From Sphingomonadaceae bacterium (GTDB taxonomy: Bacteria; Pseudomonadota; Alphaproteobacteria; Sphingomonadales; Sphingomonadaceae): a DNA stretch of 64,000 nucleotides. The stretch covers positions 10,718 through 74,717 of the forward strand of contig JACKLA010000008.1 in NCBI GenBank assembly GCA_024236155.1. Reading direction: 5' to 3'. How positions within the stretch are numbered: the first letter of the stretch is position 1; the number at the start of each line of letters is the position of its first letter. The notes beneath the pieces are model-generated. The model had not been told where the DNA came from, did not search any database, and saw only the letters and a list, made by a program, of their open reading frames with translations. Shown piece by piece: positions 17,143 to 25,957 of the stretch. The translations under genes and the position numbers were made by a program.

Positions 17143-18363
17143 ATGCAGAAAATTCAGGTCAAGAACCCGGTCGTCGAACTCGACGGCGACGAAATGACGA
17201 AGATCATCTGGCAGTGGATCCGTGAGCGGCTGATCCTGCCCTATCTCGACGTTGACCTGAAATATTACGACCTGTCGATCGAGAAGCGCGACGAGACGGA
17301 TGACCAGATCACGGTCGACGCAGCCAATGCGATCAAGGAACACGGCGTTGGCGTGAAATGCGCCACCATCACGCCCGACGAAGCGCGCGTCGAGGAATTC
17401 AGCCTCAAGAAGATGTGGCGTTCGCCCAATGGCACGATCCGCAACATCCTTGGCGGGGTGGTCTTCCGCGAGCCGATCGTGATCGACAATGTGCCGCGCC
17501 TGGTGCCCGGCTGGACCGACCCGATCGTGGTCGGCCGCCATGCCTTCGGTGACCAGTATCGCGCCACCGACACGCTGATCCCCGGCGCGGGCAAGCTGCG
17601 CCTCGTGTTCGAAGGCAATGATGGCGAGAAGATCGATCTCGACGTGTTCGAATTCCAGTCGAGCGGCGTTGCCATGGCGATGTACAACCTCGATGACAGC
17701 ATCCGCGATTTCGCCCGCGCCAGCTTCGCCTATGGCCTCGACCGCAAATGGCCGGTCTACCTGTCGACCAAGAACACCATCCTCAAGAAGTATGATGGCC
17801 GCTTCAAGGACCTGTTCCAGGAAGTGTTCGACAATGAATACAAGGCCGAATTCGACAAGCACGGCCTGACCTACGAACACCGCCTGATCGACGACATGGT
17901 TGCCGCCGCGCTCAAGTGGAGCGGCAAGTTCGTGTGGGCCTGCAAGAACTACGACGGCGACGTTCAGTCGGACATCGTCGCGCAAGGCTTCGGCTCGCTC
18001 GGCCTGATGACCTCGGTGCTGATGACGCCCGACGGCAAGACGGTGGAAGCCGAGGCCGCCCACGGCACCGTCACCCGCCACTATCGCCAGCACCAGCAGG
18101 GCAAGGCGACTTCGACCAACCCGATTGCATCGATCTTCGCCTGGACGCGCGGCCTGATGTATCGCGGCAAGTTCGACGACACGCCCGATGTGGTGCGCTT
18201 TGCCGAAACGCTCGAACGCGTCTGCATCGAGACGGTCGAAAACGGCCAGATGACCAAGGATCTCGCGCTGCTGATCGGTCCGAAGCAGAACTGGCTGACC
18301 ACCGAACAGTTCTTCGAGGCGATCGTGCAGAACCTCGAAAAGGAAATGGCCAGCTGGGCCTGA
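17143..18363 (+). CDS. icd: NADP-dependent isocitrate dehydrogenase (eukaryote-like type)
   Basis: A 406-residue TCA-cycle enzyme converting isocitrate to 2-oxoglutarate with NADP. It starts with KNPVVELDGDEMTKIIWQWI and contains MWRSPNGTIRNILGGVVFREPI and GRHAFGDQYRATD (substrate-binding Ser/Arg), then DDMVAAALKWSGKFVWACKNYDGDVQSD (metal-binding Asp residues) and EAAHGTVTRHYR (NADP site). This is the homodimeric type shared by alphaproteobacteria and mitochondria, not the E. coli type. Its TGA stop is overlapped by the following gene. Confidence 0.95.
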   Translation: MQKIQVKNPVVELDGDEMTKIIWQWIRERLILPYLDVDLKYYDLSIEKRDETDDQITVDAANAIKEHGVGVKCATITPDEARVEEFSLKKMWRSPNGTIRNILGGVVFREPIVIDNVPRLVPGWTDPIVVGRHAFGDQYRATDTLIPGAGKLRLVFEGNDGEKIDLDVFEFQSSGVAMAMYNLDDSIRDFARASFAYGLDRKWPVYLSTKNTILKKYDGRFKDLFQEVFDNEYKAEFDKHGLTYEHRLIDDMVAAALKWSGKFVWACKNYDGDVQSDIVAQGFGSLGLMTSVLMTPDGKTVEAEAAHGTVTRHYRQHQQGKATSTNPIASIFAWTRGLMYRGKFDDTPDVVRFAETLERVCIETVENGQMTKDLALLIGPKQNWLTTEQFFEAIVQNLEKEMASWA

Positions 18364-19028
18364 TCCGCAAAATTTCCGGAGGCCGCGTCGGGTTACTGCT
18401 CGGCGCGGCCTTTCTCATTGCGGCATCGCCCCTCATGGCACCGCAACTGCTGGCCTTTCCATACAGCTATGAAAGCGGGATCGGTACGATCCGCTCGGAA
18501 CAGCCGCTCAGCCCACAGCTGATCGCCGATCTCGAGACGCAGACACGCGAAAGGCTGGCAACCTCGCCCATCGCGAGCGAAAACGAGCGGCGACCTATTT
18601 TCCTCACCGACGGGGGCTGGCGCTGGGGCTGGCTGGCGAATTCTTCGCGCGGGGCGTTCGCACTTACCCGCCCGCTGACCCGGGCCGTGGTGGTAAACCG
18701 GGTCGAAACGCGCGATGCGACGGTGCGCAAGGGCAAGGGTGTAGGCGGCAAACGCAGGCTCGCCGCCGTACTCGCGCATGAATTCACCCACGGCCTGATC
18801 CGGCGGCGATACGGCCTGGCATCGGTTACCTTCCCGCAATGGAAGGTAGAGGGCTATTGCGACCATGTGGCGGGCGAAAGCAGCCTTACCGCCAAAGATG
18901 CCGCCCGTCTCGAGGCGGCAGGAACCGCGCATCCGGCGCTGCCATATTACCACGGGCGCCAGCGCGTGGCGGCGATCCTTGCCGCAAACGGAGGCTCCGT
19001 GGATCGACTGTTCACTCAGGACGATTGA
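18360..19028 (+). CDS. Exported HExxH metallopeptidase-like protein
   Basis: A protein of about 222 residues with an N-terminal signal-type sequence (IRKISGGRVGLLLGAAFLIAAS) and the zinc-binding motif HEFTHGL in VLAHEFTHGLIRRRYG, so probably a periplasmic or membrane-anchored metal protease. A possible third ligand region is WKVEGYCDHVAGES. The start is uncertain: between the icd stop and the hydrophobic stretch there is no ATG, GTG or TTG in frame. CTG at 18360 overlaps the icd stop and keeps the signal peptide; ATG at 18435 would cut it off. Coupled translation with icd is likely. Confidence 0.6.
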   Translation: MIRKISGGRVGLLLGAAFLIAASPLMAPQLLAFPYSYESGIGTIRSEQPLSPQLIADLETQTRERLATSPIASENERRPIFLTDGGWRWGWLANSSRGAFALTRPLTRAVVVNRVETRDATVRKGKGVGGKRRLAAVLAHEFTHGLIRRRYGLASVTFPQWKVEGYCDHVAGESSLTAKDAARLEAAGTAHPALPYYHGRQRVAAILAANGGSVDRLFTQDD

Positions 19029-19130
19029 CGCCGACCTGCCGGCGCATCCAGCTGGACAGGCGACGTGGCGGAGGCGGATAAGCCCCCATCCCCCCGTGAC
19101 ACGGGCTGCCGCGGCCTTTAACCACATCCC

Positions 19131-20894
19131 ATGGCTGCCGAACTCGACACTTCCTCGATGAGCGATGCGCTGGTGATCCTCGGCGCTGCCGGGCTGGTCA
19201 TTCCCGTCTTCGCGCGGTTCCGCATCACGCCGGTTATCGGTTTCATTTTGATCGGGATCGCGGTTGGCCCCTATGGGCTCGGCAAGCTGGTCTACGACCA
19301 TCCGTGGCTCAGCTACATGACCATCACCGATCCCGAATCGCTCGCGCCTTATGCCGAGTTCGGGATCATCCTGCTGCTGTTCACCATCGGGCTGGAACTG
19401 TCGTTCAAACGCCTGTGGCAGATGCGGCGACTGGTGTTCGGGCTTGGTGCGCTCGAACTGATTATCATCGGATCGATAGCGGCCGTGGTGCTTTCGATGA
19501 TGGGACAATACTGGACCGGGGCGCTGGCGCTCGGCTTTGCCCTCGCCTTTTCCTCGACCGCCATCGTGCTGCCGATTTCAGGTACTGCGACCCCGGTCGG
19601 ACGCGCGGCACTGTCGATGCTGCTGTTCGAGGATATCATGATCGTGCCGATCATCTTCATCCTCGGCGCCATGGCCCCCAACGCACAGGCCGAAGGGTGG
19701 GAAGGACTGGTCGATACGCTGTGGCAGGGCGGGCTGGTGATCCTTGCCATGATGGTACTGGGGCGATTGTTGCTGCCCTATCTGTTTGCGCAGGCCGCCC
19801 GCACCAAGAGCCCCGAACTGTTCCTCGCCGCGAGTATGCTTGTGGTCATCGCCTCAAGCCTCGCCACGGCTGCGGTCGGCCTCTCGCCCATCGTCGGCGC
19901 GCTGATCGCCGGACTGCTGATCGCAGAGACCGAATATCATGGCGAGGTCGAGGGCATCATCGAGCCGTTCAAGGGCCTCGCCCTGGGTATCTTCCTGATC
20001 ACCGTGGGCATGAGCATCGACCTGCTGACGATCTGGGACAATATCGGCGCGATTGCGCTCGCGGTGATCGTGGTGCTGGTTTCCAAAGCGATAGTCACCG
20101 GTTTCCTGCTAAGGGCCATGGGCGCGCGGCGCAGCACAGCGGCGGAAACCGGCATATTGATGGCCAGTCCGTCCGAAACCACACTGATTGTCATGGCAGC
20201 CGCCAGTGCTGCGCTGCTGATCCAGCCCGGCACGGCGCAATTCTGGCAGATCGTGACCGCCATCGGCCTGACGGTGACCCCGCTGCTGGCCAAGCTCGGT
20301 CGTTTCATCGCCCGTCGGGTCGAGCCTGCCCCGGAGATCGAAACACCCGACGAGAGCGAACATCCGGTAATCATCATCGGTGCAGGCCGCGTCGGAAAGC
20401 TGATTTCACAGATGCTCAGCGCGCATGACAAGCCCAACGTGCTGATCGATTCCGACGCCGACCTGATCGAACAGGCCAAGCGCGATGGCTATCGCGCGAC
20501 CTTCGGCGATGCGGCGCGCGCCGATGCGATGTCGCGCCTGGGGATCGATCGCAGTGCTGCCGTGGTCCTCACCATGGACGAGCCGGTGCTGGCCGAACGG
20601 CTGACCCGCAAGTTGCGCAAGGGGCATCCCGACCTGCTGATCGTGGCGCGCGCGCGCGATACCGGCCATGCCGCCGAGCTTTATCGTGCCGGGGCGAGCC
20701 ACGCAGTGCCGGAAACGCTCGAAAGTTCGCTGCAGCTGTCCGAAGCGGTGCTGGTCGATATCGGCGTCGCGATGGGGCCGGTGATCGCCTCCATCCACGA
20801 GAAGCGCGACGAATTCCGCGCCAAGATCGAGAAGGAAGGCGCGCTGGACTACAAGCCCAAGCTGCGCACCAGCACCGTCGAAAGCGTGAGCTAG
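19131..20894 (+). CDS. Monovalent cation:proton antiporter-2 (KefB/KefC type) with RCK domain
   Basis: A 587-residue CPA2 transporter, probably exchanging potassium for protons across the inner membrane. The first 390 residues form about 12 hydrophobic helices, including ITPVIGFILIGIAVGP and FGIILLLFTIGLELSF, typical of the family. The C-terminus is a TrkA-N (RCK) nucleotide-binding domain: VIIIGAGRVGKLISQML, the acidic strand end NVLIDSD, then GDAARADAMSRLGID. A glutathione-binding role as in KefC is possible but not shown. The stop codon TAG opens a TAGGCAG motif shared with the following repeat. Confidence 0.9.
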   Translation: MAAELDTSSMSDALVILGAAGLVIPVFARFRITPVIGFILIGIAVGPYGLGKLVYDHPWLSYMTITDPESLAPYAEFGIILLLFTIGLELSFKRLWQMRRLVFGLGALELIIIGSIAAVVLSMMGQYWTGALALGFALAFSSTAIVLPISGTATPVGRAALSMLLFEDIMIVPIIFILGAMAPNAQAEGWEGLVDTLWQGGLVILAMMVLGRLLLPYLFAQAARTKSPELFLAASMLVVIASSLATAAVGLSPIVGALIAGLLIAETEYHGEVEGIIEPFKGLALGIFLITVGMSIDLLTIWDNIGAIALAVIVVLVSKAIVTGFLLRAMGARRSTAAETGILMASPSETTLIVMAAASAALLIQPGTAQFWQIVTAIGLTVTPLLAKLGRFIARRVEPAPEIETPDESEHPVIIIGAGRVGKLISQMLSAHDKPNVLIDSDADLIEQAKRDGYRATFGDAARADAMSRLGIDRSAAVVLTMDEPVLAERLTRKLRKGHPDLLIVARARDTGHAAELYRAGASHAVPETLESSLQLSEAVLVDIGVAMGPVIASIHEKRDEFRAKIEKEGALDYKPKLRTSTVESVS

Positions 20895-20914
20895 GCAGTA
20901 GGCAGCGCGGACTA
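20892..20914. repeat. TAGGCAG repeat filling the gap between two converging genes
   Basis: The whole 23-bp interval, including both stop codons, is made of TAGGCAG, TAGGCAGCGCGGAC and CTA. The 14-mer at 20899-20912 matches the end of the 29.2-kb and 39.6-kb repeats with one change (C for T or A/C positions excepted). With the alaS 3' end it can fold as GTAGGCAGCG/CGCTGCTAC, a likely shared terminator hairpin. Confidence 0.4.
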
Positions 20915-23572
20915 CGCTGCTACCGATGCGAGCGCCTTGCGCACCGCATCGATCGCCTCGGCACCCTTTGCCCCGTCCGGTCCGCCGCCCTGCGCCATAT
21001 CCGGGCGACCGCCGCCGCCCTTGCCGCCCAGCGCCTCGACACCGGCACGCACGAGGTCGACCGCGTTGAAGCGCCCCGTCAGGTCATCGGTTACCGCAAC
21101 CGCGATGGCTGCCTTGCCCTCGTTCACCGCAACCGCGGCAGCGACACCGCTGCCGAGGCGCGATTTGGCCTCATCGAGCAGCGGGCGCAGTTCCTTCGGC
21201 TCCAGCCCGTCGAGGACCTGGCCGGAGAAGCTGACCCCGCCGATCTCCTCATCCGCCGGGCCGGACGCGGCACCGCCGCCCCCAAGCGCGAGCTGCTTGC
21301 GCGCTTCGGCGAGTTCCTTTTCGAGCGACTTGCGCTCTTCGACCAGCGCCGCAATGCGCCCGGTTACATCGTCTGGAGCGGTCTTGAGCACGCTCGCCAC
21401 CGCCTTCAACGCATCCTCGCGCCCAACCAGCCACTGGCGCGCTGCCTCGCCGGTCAGCGCCTCGATCCGGCGCACGCCCGAGGATACGGCGCTTTCCGAC
21501 ACTATGCGGAACAGACCGATATCGCCGGTTGCGCGGACATGGGTGCCGCCGCACAGTTCGACCGAGTAGCTGCGCCCGCCTGCGCCAGCGCGACCCATCG
21601 AAAGCACGCGAACTTCGTCGCCATATTTCTCGCCGAACAGCGCCATTGCGCCCGCCTCGATCGCGTCGTCCGGGCTCATCAGGCGGGTGCTGACGGCTTC
21701 GTTGGCGCGGATTTCGGCGTTCACCTCGGCCTCGATCGCGGCGATATCCTCATCGGTCAGCGGCTTGGGATGCGAGAAGTCGAAGCGCAGGCGGTCTTCG
21801 GCGACCAGCGAACCCTTCTGGGTCACATGTTCGCCAAGCCGGTTGCGCAACGCCGCATGCATCAGATGGGTCGCCGAGTGGTTGGCGCGGATCTGGTCGC
21901 GCCGCTCGACATCGACATCGAGATGAACGACGTCGCCCTTGCGGATGGTGCCCGCCTCTACCCTCGCCTTGTGCGTGTGCAACCGGCCGAGCGGCTTGCC
22001 GGTGTCGGTCACTGCAATGCGCAGGCCATCGGGCGTGGTGATCACGCCGACATCGCCTGTCTGACCGCCGCTCTCGCCATAGAACGGCGTCTGGTTGGTG
22101 AGGATAATCACCTCATCGCCTTCGGATGCACTGTCGACTTCGGCGCCATCCTTCACCAGCGCGACCACGCTGCCTTCGCCGCTGGTCGCGGTGTAACCGG
22201 TGAATTCGGTGCTGCCCTCGCGCTCGGCAAGGTCGAACCAGACCTCGTCCGAAGCGGCATCGCCCGAGCCCTTCCATGCGGCGCGGGCGGCTTCCTTCTG
22301 GCGGGCCATGGCGGCATCGAAACCGTCGCGGTCGACCCCGATATTGCGCACGCGCAAAGCGTCTTCGGTGAGGTCGTAAGGGAAGCCGTAGGTGTCATAG
22401 AGCTTGAAGGCGGTTTCGCCGTCGAGTTCGGCACCCTCGCCCATGTCCGCTGTCGCATCGTCCAGCAGGCGCAGGCCCTTGTCGAGCGTGCGGCGGAACT
22501 GGGTTTCCTCCCGCTCGAGCACTTCGGCAATCAGCGCCTGCCCGCGCTGCAATTCAGGGTATGCCTGACCCATCTCGGAGACGAGTTCGGGCACCAGGCG
22601 ATGCATCAGCGGCTCGCTCGCACCCAGCAAATGCGCATGGCGCATCGCGCGGCGCATGATGCGGCGCAGGACGTAACCGCGGCCTTCGTTCGAGGGCAGC
22701 ACACCGTCGGCCAGCAGGAAGCTGGTCGAACGCAGGTGATCGGCGATCACCCGATGGCTTGCCTGCTTGTCACCCTCCGCCTTCACGCCTGTGAGGTTCT
22801 CCGATGCTTCGATCAGATTGCGGAAGGTGTCGGTATCGTAATTGTCGTGCACGCCCTGCATGACCGCAGCGATACGCTCCAGCCCCATGCCGGTGTCTAT
22901 AGAGGGTTTGGGCAGGTCGCTGCGCGTGCCGTCCGCCGACTGGTCGAACTGCATGAAGACGAGGTTCCATATCTCGATGAAGCGATCGCCATCCTCATCG
23001 GGCGAGCCGGGCGGGCCGCCGGGGATATGCTCGCCATGGTCATAGAATATCTCGCTGCACGGGCCGCAGGGGCCGGTGTCGCCCATCGACCAGAAATTGT
23101 CGCTGGTGGCGATGCGGATGATGCGATCTTCGGGCAGGCCCGCGATCTTGCGCCACAGGTCGAATGCCTCGTCATCGGTGTGATAGACGGTTGTGGTCAA
23201 CTTGTCGGCGGGCAGGCCCCATTCCTTCGTCAGCAGCGTCCATGCGTTGAGGATCGCCTGCTCCTTGAAGTAGTCGCCAAAGCTGAAATTGCCGAGCATC
23301 TCGAAGAAGGTATGATGCCGCGCGGTGTAGCCGACATTGTCGAGATCGTTGTGCTTGCCGCCTGCGCGCACGCATTTCTGGCTGCTGGTGGCGCGCGGCG
23401 ATGGCGCGGTTTCGAGCCCGGTAAAGACGTTCTTGAACGGCACCATCCCGGCATTGACGAACATCAGCGTCGGATCATTGTAGGGCACCAGCGGCGCGCT
23501 GGGCACGACCTGGTGGTCGGCGCTGCCGAAGAATTCAAGGAACGAGCGGCGGATATCGTTGGTCGACTGCAT
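20912..23572 (-). CDS. alaS: Alanyl-tRNA synthetase
   Basis: An 886-residue class II synthetase charging tRNA-Ala. The catalytic domain starts at MQSTNDIRRSFLEFFGSADH, with the class II motifs in the first 350 residues (GNFSFGDYFKEQAI, GMGLERIAAVMQG). The editing domain carries the zinc ligands in NHSATHLMHAALR and CGGTH, and the C-terminal C-Ala domain ends with GGKGGGRPDMAQGGG. An in-frame extension to 23698 has no family similarity, so I use ATG 23572. Coding is tail-to-tail with the antiporter. Confidence 0.95.
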   Translation of the reverse strand: MQSTNDIRRSFLEFFGSADHQVVPSAPLVPYNDPTLMFVNAGMVPFKNVFTGLETAPSPRATSSQKCVRAGGKHNDLDNVGYTARHHTFFEMLGNFSFGDYFKEQAILNAWTLLTKEWGLPADKLTTTVYHTDDEAFDLWRKIAGLPEDRIIRIATSDNFWSMGDTGPCGPCSEIFYDHGEHIPGGPPGSPDEDGDRFIEIWNLVFMQFDQSADGTRSDLPKPSIDTGMGLERIAAVMQGVHDNYDTDTFRNLIEASENLTGVKAEGDKQASHRVIADHLRSTSFLLADGVLPSNEGRGYVLRRIMRRAMRHAHLLGASEPLMHRLVPELVSEMGQAYPELQRGQALIAEVLEREETQFRRTLDKGLRLLDDATADMGEGAELDGETAFKLYDTYGFPYDLTEDALRVRNIGVDRDGFDAAMARQKEAARAAWKGSGDAASDEVWFDLAEREGSTEFTGYTATSGEGSVVALVKDGAEVDSASEGDEVIILTNQTPFYGESGGQTGDVGVITTPDGLRIAVTDTGKPLGRLHTHKARVEAGTIRKGDVVHLDVDVERRDQIRANHSATHLMHAALRNRLGEHVTQKGSLVAEDRLRFDFSHPKPLTDEDIAAIEAEVNAEIRANEAVSTRLMSPDDAIEAGAMALFGEKYGDEVRVLSMGRAGAGGRSYSVELCGGTHVRATGDIGLFRIVSESAVSSGVRRIEALTGEAARQWLVGREDALKAVASVLKTAPDDVTGRIAALVEERKSLEKELAEARKQLALGGGGAASGPADEEIGGVSFSGQVLDGLEPKELRPLLDEAKSRLGSGVAAAVAVNEGKAAIAVAVTDDLTGRFNAVDLVRAGVEALGGKGGGGRPDMAQGGGPDGAKGAEAIDAVRKALASVAA

Positions 23573-23654
23573 AGAGGCGCAGTTAGGGCCTCTGCCGCAA
23601 TGCGACAAGTCGATTAAACCGCATGCTGTGAGCGATTGGCTCGCTCGCCGCCGG

Positions 23655-24485
23655 TCAGCTTCGTCCGGCCTTGGCGGTAACGATCCATGCGGCGGCACGC
23701 AGGGCTATAATCCCGCCCTCTTCATTGTTGCGCAGGTAGCGGCCGAGATTGCCAAGGAACCGCGCCTTTTCATCGGGTGAAAGCCCGGCTGCGGCGCGGG
23801 CTGCCGGTCCGATCGACTGGAAATAGTCGAGCGCATCGCCCACCGCGTCCTCACCTGTGCCAGCGATGAAGGCATAGTCGATCGCCTCGAATGCAATATC
23901 GGTCCACCCCGCATCGCCGAGGATGCCCCGGACATGCGCTTGGTCAGCGAAGGCGAAGGGACCGGGTGAAAAGCGATCAGGCGGCACGAAGGCGCCCGCG
24001 GGCAGGCAGCCTGCCACCCGGTCTGCCCAGGAATTCTCCTCGAAGCTGCGGAAGCAGGAGAACACCAGCCGGGCTTCGCGTGCAGCGATCTGTTCCAGAT
24101 GGGCGAACGCTGCCACCGGATCGTCAAAGAACATAACCCCGTGGCGCGACATGATCAGGTCGGGCCTGAAACCCGGCCGCGTCCAGTTCGACGCATCGCC
24201 CAGCTCGAAATCGATATTCGGCAAATAGCCCGCGCGCTGCTGTGCAACTTCGAGCAGTTCCGGGCTGATGTCGATACCGACAACTTCCGCCGTCGAATGG
24301 CCACGCGCCATTGCCATCGAGAGTTCGCCTGCACCGCAGCCCACATCGAGCGCCTGCAGGACCGAGCGCACACTCGCCTTGCCGAGCAGCTGGTCGGTCA
24401 GTCCGCCAAAGCTGCGATCGGTGCGCTGCCACTCGCTGGCCCAGCTCCGTCCGACACGGCCTTCCCAATCGAGTTTGGTTGTCAT
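23655..24485 (-). CDS. Class I SAM-dependent methyltransferase
   Basis: A 276-residue methyltransferase of the UbiE/COQ5-like superfamily. SAM-binding motif I is ALDVGCGAGELSMAMARG, followed by VVGIDISPELLEVAQQRA (acidic ribose ligand) and the post-motif region SRHGVMFFDDPVAAFAHL. I choose ATG 24485 (MTTKLDWEGRVGRSW); the open frame further upstream has no similarity. It lies upstream of alaS on the same strand with an 80-bp gap. The substrate is unknown. Confidence 0.8.
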   Translation of the reverse strand: MTTKLDWEGRVGRSWASEWQRTDRSFGGLTDQLLGKASVRSVLQALDVGCGAGELSMAMARGHSTAEVVGIDISPELLEVAQQRAGYLPNIDFELGDASNWTRPGFRPDLIMSRHGVMFFDDPVAAFAHLEQIAAREARLVFSCFRSFEENSWADRVAGCLPAGAFVPPDRFSPGPFAFADQAHVRGILGDAGWTDIAFEAIDYAFIAGTGEDAVGDALDYFQSIGPAARAAAGLSPDEKARFLGNLGRYLRNNEEGGIIALRAAAWIVTAKAGRS

Positions 24486-24654
24486 TTCAGCGTCCCACCC
24501 GTTTCTTCTTGTCGCGACCATCAGGCAGATTGCCCGATTTAACATTAGTTTGCTGGTGATTTGCGGAAAAACAACCGTTCTTTTTACATGATTATCAACT
24601 TGCCCATTTGCGGGACATGGCCGGAAAACGAGTCGCCCTGCGCCAGGGAAAGAA

Positions 24655-24694
24655 AAACCGGCGCGGATCCCGCTGGGGATGCTCACGCCGGTTT
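24655..24694 (-). terminator. Rho-independent terminator after recA
   Basis: On the minus strand, AAACCGGCG (24694-24686) pairs with CGCCGGTTT (24663-24655), with an inner ATCCC/GGGAT stem, followed by a T-rich run. It lies about 50 bp past the recA stop. Confidence 0.75.
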
Positions 24695-24747
24695 CCCGTT
24701 TTCCCGGGCCTGATCTGGACGGATGGCCCGCTTGAAGAGAGTGTCGA

Positions 24748-25809
24748 TCAGTCCTCCGCGTCAGGGCCTGTCATCATCTCTTCGGCGACCTCGTCGGTGC
24801 GGCCGCGGATTGCGGCTTCCAACCTGTCGCGCATCTCTGGATTTTCATCGAGGAAGGTCTTGGCGTTTTCGCGGCCCTGCCCGATGCGAACGCTGTCATA
24901 GGAGAACCATGAACCCGACTTCTCGACCACCCCGGCCTTGACGCCGAGGTCGAGGATTTCACCGGTCTTGGAAATGCCCTGCCCGTACATGATGTCGAAT
25001 TCGACCTGCTTGAACGGCGGGGCGACCTTGTTCTTGACCACTTTGACGCGGGTCGAGTTGCCGACCACCTCGTCGCGGTCCTTGATCTGGCCGGTGCGGC
25101 GGATGTCGAGGCGGACCGAGGCATAGAATTTGAGCGCATTGCCGCCGGTGGTGGTTTCCGGATTGCCGTACATCACGCCGATCTTCATGCGCAGCTGGTT
25201 GATGAAGATCACCATGCATTTCGAGCGGTTGATCGAGCCGGTCAGCTTGCGCAGCGACTGGCTCATCAAACGGGCCTGCAGGCCGACATGGCTGTCACCC
25301 ATTTCGCCCTCGATCTCGGCACGCGGCACCAGCGCGGCAACTGAGTCAACCACCAGCACATCGACCGCGTTCGAACGAACCAGCGTGTCGGTGATTTCGA
25401 GCGCCTGCTCACCCGTATCGGGCTGCGACACGACCAGCTCGTCAATATCGACACCCAGCTTCTTGGCATAGACCGGATCGAGCGCGTGTTCGGCATCGAC
25501 GAAGGCCGCAGTGCCGCCCGCCTTCTGCGCTTCGGCAATCACATGCAGCGCGAGCGTGGTCTTGCCCGAGCTTTCAGGCCCGTACACCTCGATCACGCGG
25601 CCTTTGGGCAAGCCGCCGATCCCCAGTGCAATATCGAGCCCGAGCGAACCGGTGGAGATCGCCTCCACATTCATCGCTTCCTTGCTGCCCAGCTTCATCG
25701 CCGAGCCCTTGCCGAATGCCCGATCGATCTGCGCGAGCGCCGCATCGAGCGCCTTCTGACGGTCCACGTTCGATTCCTTACCTTCTACCAGCTTGAGATT
25801 CGCTGCCAT
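24748..25809 (-). CDS. recA: Recombinase RecA
   Basis: A 353-residue strand-exchange ATPase and SOS co-protease. It shows AFGKGSAMKLG, Walker A GPESSGKTTL, VDAEHALDP (catalytic Glu), Walker B VLVVDSVAAL and the signature ALKFYASVRLDIRR, with an acidic C-terminal tail (MMTGPDAED). Length is typical. A LexA box lies 79 bp upstream of the start and a strong terminator lies downstream, so it is a single-gene SOS-controlled unit. Confidence 0.97.
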   Translation of the reverse strand: MAANLKLVEGKESNVDRQKALDAALAQIDRAFGKGSAMKLGSKEAMNVEAISTGSLGLDIALGIGGLPKGRVIEVYGPESSGKTTLALHVIAEAQKAGGTAAFVDAEHALDPVYAKKLGVDIDELVVSQPDTGEQALEITDTLVRSNAVDVLVVDSVAALVPRAEIEGEMGDSHVGLQARLMSQSLRKLTGSINRSKCMVIFINQLRMKIGVMYGNPETTTGGNALKFYASVRLDIRRTGQIKDRDEVVGNSTRVKVVKNKVAPPFKQVEFDIMYGQGISKTGEILDLGVKAGVVEKSGSWFSYDSVRIGQGRENAKTFLDENPEMRDRLEAAIRGRTDEVAEEMMTGPDAED

Positions 25810-25887
25810 GACATGGCCTCCATCAGTTGCCTAGGGCGGCTGCCCGACTCTTCAACTGTTGGAGTTTGTATCCAGTTTGTTCTCAAA

Positions 25888-25902
25888 GAACAAGAGTGGA
25901 AC
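25888..25902 (-). promoter_or_regulatory. LexA (SOS) box of recA
   Basis: GAAC-AAGAGTG-GAAC, which reads GTTC-CACTCTT-GTTC on the recA strand, exactly matches the alphaproteobacterial LexA consensus GTTC-N7-GTTC. It lies 79 bp from the recA start. The left half also belongs to the perfect palindrome TTGTTCT-CAA-AGAACAA. Confidence 0.85.
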
Positions 25903-25957
25903 AAAATTTTTTCACGGCCTCCCGACGAGGCCTTTTAATTGACGCTTTATCAAATGG

